Shown: piece after piece, positions 57,301 through 64,000 of the stretch
Layout of the letters: each line of letters starts with the position of its first letter
Numbering within the stretch: position 1 is the first letter of the stretch
NCBI RefSeq assembly: GCF_051020765.1
Contig: NC_134938.1
Span: 310,001-374,000, forward strand
From: Lasioglossum baleicum
Lineage: Eukaryota; Arthropoda; Insecta; Hymenoptera; Halictidae
Direction of reading: 5' to 3'
Length of the DNA: 64,000 bases
Position numbers and translations under genes: made by a program
The notes under the pieces: model-generated
Database searches by the model: none
Told to the model about the DNA's origin: nothing
Seen by the model: only the letters and a program-made list of their open reading frames with translations

Positions 57301-57969
57301 CGGGCGTTGGAGGAGATCTGTTGGGCTGTTGAAGAGGATCTGTTGGAGCCTTGAAGATTTGCTGGAGCCTTGGAGATCTGTTGGAGCCTTGAAGATCTGT
57401 TGGATCCTTAAAGAAGATCTGTTGGACCGTTGAAGAAGATCTGTTGGACCGTTGAAGAGGATCTGTTGGACCCTTGAAGAAGACTTGTTGGACCCTTGAA
57501 GAGGATCGGACCGAGAAGGAAGAGGTCGTTCTAGGAAAGAGTATAGCCGTGGAGTTACAGACAGATTCGGACGGTGAAAGTGCCGTGGGAATGTTCGAAA
57601 GTATCGCGGCAAGGCGAGAACGTTGAACGAGGAATAGAAACAGTGAAAAGATATCGGCTTGCCAAGTCGAGCCTGCTGGTTTTCATCCGTGCGAATTGGT
57701 GCATCGTACGGTTGAGTCTGAAGGCGGGATACGTGCGAGAGATTTTGTGATCCGTGGCGATTGAGAGCGGTCGAGAGGATAAACCGGGTTACTCGACGAT
57801 GCGTTCGCCGTGAGGTTCCGAGTCGTTTCTCTGCGTGGTGCCTTCGCGTGGATATCGTTGTACGAATTTCAATCGACACATCGCGTGGAACAGCCGGCAA
57901 ACTGGATGCTCCAGACGGTGCCTCGCCTTCCGCGCCTCCGCCAGACATCACTGTCACCCAGAATGACCG
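54351..57969 (+). promoter_or_regulatory. Large GC-rich island: probable promoter(s) and long 5' leader of a plus-strand gene
   Basis: About 3.6 kb of CpG-rich DNA with no strong protein signature, unlike the AT-rich flanks. It contains (GACACC)n at 54406-54429, (GAGAGG)n at 54884-54909 and many short upstream frames. Its right edge is a good donor, ATGACCG|GTGAGA at 57969/57970. The frame of that ATG (57963) is open from 57783 and holds an earlier ATG at 57906 (MLQTVPRLPRL...RMTG), so a short coding start is possible. The gene would continue beyond the window. Its identity is unknown. Confidence 0.45.
57305..57510. repeat. GATCTGTTGGA minisatellite, ~18-30 bp units
   Basis: About eight units of GAAGATCTGTTGGACCGTTG or GAGATCTGTTGGAGCCTT with variable length, within the GC-rich leader island. 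The minus strand is open through it and yields a 226-codon artefact frame. Confidence 0.85.
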
Positions 57970-58028
57970 GTGAGATTTTCATATTTTCACCGTTTTCTCA
58001 TCGTGAACGACCACCCTAAGTATCTAAA

Positions 58029-58100
58029 TACAGTAAATATTTGATCTAAGAAAAACCCTCCGGTCCGTGCTGTTTCTTAGATCGTACAGCTCTACTATTT
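58029..58100. mobile_element. Short CTTGATCTAAG foldback remnant
   Basis: TACAGTAAATATTTGATCTA then AGAAA; inverted TTTCTTAGATCGTACAGC. Deleted version of the 17291 family. Confidence 0.7.
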
Positions 58101-58165
58101 CTATTACTAAATAGTTCTTTTAAAAGGAACAAACACCGAGAACTCGAATTTGCGAGATTAACACT

Positions 58166-58302
58166 TGCGTGTCCCCACTGTACCTTCCCCTTCTAGTTCT
58201 GTCACACTGTCACGTGACTAATCCCTATGGGAGAGAGGAGGTTACTTTTTCCCTTTAAAGGGAAAAGCTCCCTTCGCGCTCCCTCCCCTCAATCTGCTTC
58301 TA
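58166..58302. mobile_element. CACGTGAC-family hAT-like fragment
   Basis: Contains TGTCCCCACTGTACCTTCCC, CACACTGTCACGTGACTAAT and GGGAGAGAGGAGGTTAC, the reverse of 25491-25662. Confidence 0.65.
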
Positions 58303-61098
58303 TCCGAGTGTCAACAAGACCAGACACGATAAAGCAATAAATATTTTGCAAAATGATATTTTAGAAATATTTATGAAAATGTGCAGTTGACTTTATAGAT
58401 ACATATTGTGTACTAGTGCAATAATTAATTTTTGTTTTCTTAAATGTAAGTAAATAAGTGCACAACTATCCTTACTAGAATGGACCTTGACAAAAGTTTG
58501 AACGATATTTATTTTATAATATGTAAACGCTATAGAAGGTACGGTTGTTTTGTTGGTCGAAAATTATTATGGATTGCGGATAAAATAGCGGATGGAATAT
58601 TCCGCGATAATACCGAAAATGTCAGAAGCATTTGCTGCAGCGGGTCAACTTCGCGTTAATTTTATCGTCGACGATATTTTTAACAGAACTCGTGGGCAGC
58701 GATCTCTCGATGGGCAGAGTCCTTGCCGGCGCATTTCATTTTGCTGAACATGCCGTGATAATTTAATTTCTCTTCGTAGTGGATTCTTCGAATATATTCT
58801 CAAACCAATTATGATGTGTTATAATTATCGAGGAAAAAGGTCAAAATTGTTCTGCAAATGGAATATTGAACGACTGTGTTTTTATTTGTCATAATTAGAG
58901 GGGCTTCCGTGTTATTTTATATGGTAAATAAGCGTGGTAAAAACGCTGTTTTTTTCTCATTTGACGCCACTGCGCGTTTCGTCGTGTATCACAATGTCAC
59001 GTGACTAATCCCTCAATTCTCAATTCCCCCGATCTGGCAACTCTGGCCCGGGGTCCTTCGGCGCCCTCTTTCGGTCTTTTCGTTCAACATTGGATGCCCA
59101 AATCTCTGATATTTTGAGTTTCATTTCAGAGTTTCTTTTTACCCCAAATGCGTAGACACGCCGCGAATTCTTTTCGTTCCATTACATAATTTTCGTTGCT
59201 CTGTATCACACTGATGTAATCACTTTCAAGAGAAGCCTTTATATAAATGATTCACGTAATTCCCGAGGAAGAAAGCAGCCGGTTCGTAGCAACAGTTACG
59301 TGTTATAAAACGTCGTGACCCATCGATCGCGGGCTCTAACATTATTTTTCGGATAGACCACGTCCGTCTCTACTACAGGCTGGAATATCTCATGAGGCAA
59401 CACCGCGTACAAAACATCGGTCCTATTTGTTGGGCCGTTCAGTCAGCAAAATCTGTTCGAGCAGATTAAGGCGAAGTGTCTGCAACTCATGTCGGGTCAC
59501 TGACGGCAACTCATGTCGGGCGAAGATATTTTGCTTTTTGGTTCGAAAAAAACGTCGACGATCCAAACTTGACAGGGTGGCTTCTCAAGATAAAAGTCTG
59601 CTCTATTGCGTGGTATACATAGTTCGATTTTCCGCTGGACCCTTATTTTTTGAGATAAATTCAAAAATATCCTCAACAATTGGTGCAAAAGTGGTGTCTC
59701 TCCATCTTCAACGATTGTTTAAACATGCTTAAACATTCATAATGTATTAATATTGGGTATCACTGTATTCGGGAAAGTCTACAGAATCTTCTGCTGCAAC
59801 GAACAATCCAATATCTTTTATAATAACATCACAATATTCGTTTAAAGTTGAAAAATATGTATTTTTTTCAAAATCAAGTTTCTCAAAAAAGACTCTATAA
59901 GAATCATCGAACAGTAATTGTTGAACAATTTTGGTGTTGGACAGTATAAATCGAATCGGAAACTTTCTTCCAGCTGTTCTATTAATCGGAAACTTTTTTC
60001 CCTGTAACATTTTGTTTATTTTATCGTTTCTTTGTTATAATAAATGGAAGCTTATATTATTTTGTTGTTTTTCATTCTTCAATAAGCCCCTTTTCATTTC
60101 CATCAGTGTTAACTCCATAAAGTAATATTTTATACTTCTAAATTGTGAATGTTTCCTCTAAAATCTGTATTAATGCCTCCGATCGGAAACATTCTGCCAC
60201 GGGGTGTATAAATTATGATGTATGATGTAAAGGCACAAATTTTCAGTACGGTAAAGCAAAGAGCAGCTAAAATTGAAGTAAACCTTGCTGTAGAAGGGAA
60301 AATTGAATTTTATTTAATTTATTTAAATATATCTACGAGTCTTAAAAGAATGACAATGACATCCTATCGCCTTTGAAGCGTCTATGGCGCATGGGGTGAT
60401 AACCGTAGGTATAAGAATTGCTAAAAACTAATCATCCTTAGTGGTACCACCGGGATTATTTCCGACTTTCGTCACGTGTATCGATCGACAAGGAGGAATT
60501 CACGAAACGGTGTTCTCGAATCGCATCAAGAAATTCGAAGGAGTGAGACCAATTCTATTTTCATTATTTCCACGTGGCATCCTCGATTTCCTATTCCGAT
60601 AAAGGGTGCCTTGTGCTACCCTCGCGAGGGTTCCTGCCAGTTTTTATAATTAAATTTTCTCGGCAGGGGAAAGCCGTTCACGGACGATACCCTCCCTCCT
60701 GTTCCAACATCAGAATCCGCGTCGCTTTCGACTATATTTTAATGGCATCGACCATTCCTTTGATAACGTTTATAGAATAACTTATCGATTTCCTATTGGT
60801 CGCCGGAGCCCGCGTGGTGTTTTACTTCGAAGCAATGTTTTCTGACGGCTCCGAGCAAAAAAAGAAGGAGACCAGACAAGGAGAGAATGAGAGATGTGGA
60901 GAGAAGCGGGAGGAGGACACGAACGTGGGAACGCGCGCAGTTTTTCTCAAAGGGGGTGCGAATAAATTTAGCGCGGAATACAGTTAGTTGACAAGAAGAT
61001 TTCATTCTTGGCTGAACCTTATGTCGTGAACGTTATGCGTTTACTAGGTTGGCTGTTATTTCTCGTTGTCGAAATTTTTTCTCGAAATTTCTCTCACA

Positions 61099-61180
61099 GC
61101 ACCCCCCAGGATTCTTCCAAATAACTAAAAAACTATCTGCGTAAAGTTTGAGAGAGCTCTGAATATCTTCTAAATTATTT
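61099..61180. mobile_element. Fragment of the TTAGGGT repeat carrying the empty site
   Basis: TTCCAAATAACTAAAAAACT and GAATATCTTCTAAATTATTT match 23218-23250 and 23331-23345 plus 23575 onward, without the 221-bp insert. Confidence 0.8.
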
Positions 61181-62251
61181 ACCGCAACGAAAAATGGCTG
61201 CGTTTTTATGTCGTATTACATTTTTTCGTGAATGAAAAATGTTGGATTAAAATAAAAAAAATTTTTCTGCAATTTGATAATTCAAGTGTGCTCTACATTA
61301 TTTGTTTTATCAATAAACATTAGTGAAAAATGTGAATTTCTTTTTTTTTGAATTCGTGGAATTACTTCTGTTTAATGTTGCATATTATTTATTAAAAGTC
61401 AAGAAAAATTTTTTGGTTCCATTTTATCAAGGATCAAGGTCTTATAATCAGTCTTATAATCGGAACTGCGTTTAGAAAAACCCTCTAAAATGAACCGTCT
61501 ACTTTCTTTCTAAACAAGTTTTCAAAATTGATTTTGACGTAATCCTATCTCCACGTTGCCCAACGAGATCAGCAAGTAAAGTGCGTCCTTTGCTGCCTAC
61601 CCAAGAAGGGTAACATCAACTCTGTCGTACTCGAGGAGCTGTCTTTACGTTCGCTACCTCGTCTCGTTGGACAAGGTATACATAGAATCCACGTTACCGA
61701 GGTCGTAAATATATTTCTGACGGAACGATCCACGGTTTCGTGCTCTCGAAATTCCCATAATTTTCAGATCTTATCCCCCCTCTATCAAGGTATTCGATAA
61801 AATAAGGTCTCCCGAATCCTAGGGCCATTTTTACTCTCTGATATAGTGATTCTGGCAATGAGAAAGATGGCCCTGCAGATGAAGCGAGAACTTTTGATCG
61901 TGGACATCGCTTCTCAATTTACCCCATCAGAGTATTTGCATGAGATTTCTTTGAATGTTCGAAAATTTCTCCAGATTTGAATGTTTGAATATTCCATATT
62001 GCTGTACCCTCTTAATCAGTGTCGCCAGATCAGGGGAATTAAGAATTCAGAGGCGTTCAGTTACCCTCTAACCGAATGAAGAAGTGGGAGAACGGGCCTA
62101 ATGTGGCCGGCGAGCCGCAAGTTGGACAGGCACGCCTAATGACAAGCTTCAATTCTACAATTTTGATTGCAATGATTAAGCGAAACACCTTACAAAATGA
62201 AGAAGAGTGAATTTACTTAAACTTTGTACGGTTTTCATTATACTATGTATT

Positions 62252-62427
62252 CAGTAGCGCGTTATAACGTGGTGGGACCTTGGGCCAAGTAGAATTTCGG
62301 GGCTTCTAACCCCAACTAAATAACTTTACGAGAAAAACGTAGAATTTGGATCTTTTGGATCTTGGTTTATGTTCGGGGCCCCCTTTTGCTTGGGGCCCCA
62401 AGTTGCCCATAGGGTAACGCGCCACTG
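62252..62427. mobile_element. hAT-like element, CAGTAGCGCGTTA family, second copy
   Basis: Ends CAGTAGCGCGTTATAACGTG and GGGTAACGCGCCACTG. Flanks TATGTATT and TATGTGCT match at 6 of 8. The interior is shared with 49579-49756. Confidence 0.85.
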
Positions 62428-64000
62428 TATGTGCTTAAGTAAAGAAGTCAATTCAGTAATTTCCTATGAAAGCGTTTTTATAATTCCAATAACCATATGG
62501 ATCAGGGAAAACCGGCTAATTTGACCGTGGTAAGTTTAGTGTTAAGTCACTTTGATTTCATGGGATTTTTGGGGATGGTCCTTCGGCGGTCAACGCGCTA
62601 AGTAAAAGCTGTGTTCGTCTTTCTCGAAAAAAAAAACAAAATCACAAGAAATCTCGCATCAAGGAAATGGCTTGCAGAAGGAGAGAAAGAGAGAGACGAA
62701 TGCAACCGCATCTCGATCGGGATTTCGCCGAGTACGCAAGTACTTACGCGTGCACGAGTGCACGCGAGACCGAGCGATGCAGTTGCCCGCGTGCAACTAC
62801 GTAGAACCCGTCTTACGATCCAAGGCTATCGAGTGCATTCCGTCGTTGCCCTTCCCGCCGAACGATTTCTTCTAAGCTTCTAATTTTCGCGATTCGATCG
62901 TTTTATGGGCATCGGTTGGTTCGTGGAATCGGAGCCGTGCGGTTTCTTTCCTGCTCCGTTTCCTGGCAACGGTATTTTCCGCGTTTTCAGAAATACTGTT
63001 AATACAAAGTTGTTGCAACGTCGAATTCCCAGGTGTACGTGCTCGAACCGCGGACAATACCTGTGGGTAGCTGCGATAAGCGACACGCGCCGCGCATTTT
63101 CAAAGTATCGCTCCTAGGCAAGGTCAAATCGAGATTATAAATTCGTCTTCTCCTTTGTGCGACCCAAATGTCGTCCAGTTTATCGGTCCGAGGACAGAAG
63201 CGCGTTTTCCGCGGACGTGAAAGTTATTTATCCGCAATGCGGAAACAACCATTGCCAAAACGTATCGCGTACAGTATCGCAAATTACATTGAAACAACCA
63301 TAATGGCGGTCAAGGTTTCCCGAGAGCTTCTTTGCTAAGTCGTCGCAGACTATATTATCTCGTCCTCTTTATAGGAACAGAGAAGATAGAACCACTCATC
63401 TGTAGCTAAAAGTGGGTATGCGTTCTGTAAGCGTAAGCGTAAGCTGCAAGCGGTAAGCGGTAAGCGGTAAGCGTGCCAGAGCGATATCCATTAAAATTCA
63501 CCGACGTTACGGATTCGCGTCCTCGGATAGTATCGACGCGATAGACTGGACCAGCTGGACCGTGAAACGCGTCCGCGGTACGCACGTGCCACGATTAACA
63601 AACACGAGGAAAACCGATCGACCCGACCCGACGCGACGCGATCTGATGCAACGCTGTGTCGCTGGGACAATGGGAGAAAACGGTTAAAAAGTTGGTCGGA
63701 GGGTCTCTTTCGGTCCATTGTCTCGCGTGATCATATGGCTGGCGCAGCGCGGCTCTGTTGCCCGTGTTTATTATCCTCTTTTCGTACCCTTTGGGATCTC
63801 GCTGCCAGGAGGCCCTTGTGTCCGGTAAATTCGATGAAACGTTTGCGGCCACTTAGAACACGGACCACCTTTTCACCCACTGTACAACATCTTTTGTTCG
63901 GTTTGAGTGGCTCGCAGCCGATTGTCAACGATTGCAAACATTCGCGGGGATCCCCAATCCCCAATTCCCCACCGACCATAACCGCACCAATTGCATGTAT

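Larger units (their letters stand above)
57970..64000. other. Probable intron continuing to the window edge, scattered repeats
   Basis: No supported exon. A (GTAAGC)n-like run lies at 63427-63475. CGACCCGACCCGACGCGACG at about 63620-63640 is a simple repeat. Fragments at 59000-59050 (GTCACGTGACTAATCCCTCA) and 62018-62080 (CAGTGTCGCCAGATCAGGGG) belong to the CACGTGAC family. Confidence 0.45.

Noticed and set aside
57277..57957. 226-codon minus-strand frame, the longest in the window
   Set aside because: It crosses a GATCTGTTGGA minisatellite, has biased S/R/P content, no domain, and lies antisense to a leader-like island.

Overview
The window looks like nuclear DNA of an insect, most likely a hymenopteran such as an ant or bee. 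The reasons are two compact, intron-rich conserved genes with insect-like proteins, mariner-type MITEs with the TTGGGTTGG end, CpG-rich promoter islands in AT-rich intergenic DNA, and many short DNA transposons. The species cannot be fixed from the sequence alone. No tRNA, rRNA, CRISPR or prokaryotic feature was found.

Layout. Positions 1-11.2 kb hold two housekeeping genes in divergent orientation. The first is the PP2A scaffold subunit A on the minus strand (start at 6709, stop at 2694, nine coding exons, predicted 599 aa). The second is the spliceosomal USP39/Sad1 pseudo-deubiquitinase on the plus strand (start at 8289, stop at 11170, nine coding exons, predicted 520 aa). The 1.6 kb between their start codons is filled with transposon-derived inverted repeats. 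From 11.2 kb to 64 kb no certain protein-coding gene is visible. This part has two GC-rich, promoter-like and 5'UTR-like islands (about 12.3-12.9 kb and 54.4-58.0 kb), a weaker one near 41.6-42.0 kb, and one orphan candidate coding exon at 43.46-43.59 kb. I read most of it as the first introns and alternative leaders of one or more large genes whose coding exons lie beyond the right edge.

The non-genic DNA is a dense, nested archive of small DNA transposons. hAT-like families are supported by 8-bp target-site duplications that can be read directly (ATTATTAC, CTAATTAT, TTCTAAAT, GGTATAGG, CTCCTGGC, CTCACTAC). TA-flanked mariner/Tc1/pogo-like foldbacks have ends TTGGGTTGG, CAGGGTGTCC and CAGTAAA. 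A TTAA-flanked piggyBac-like element and three copies of a ~310-bp near-perfect palindrome are also present. One 5'-truncated non-LTR retrotransposon has a 13-bp target-site duplication. Several insertions are nested and can be ordered in time. Minisatellites of 24-42 bp units and several simple repeats punctuate the region.

Functionally, PP2A-A organises the PP2A phosphatase holoenzyme and USP39 acts in tri-snRNP assembly. Their adjacency implies a shared upstream region rather than a pathway. No convincing new multi-gene system is present. The most unusual content is the repeat architecture, the inverted duplication beside the PP2A start, a stop-free 81-bp intron in PP2A-A, an alternative readthrough end in USP39, and the unassigned candidate exon.
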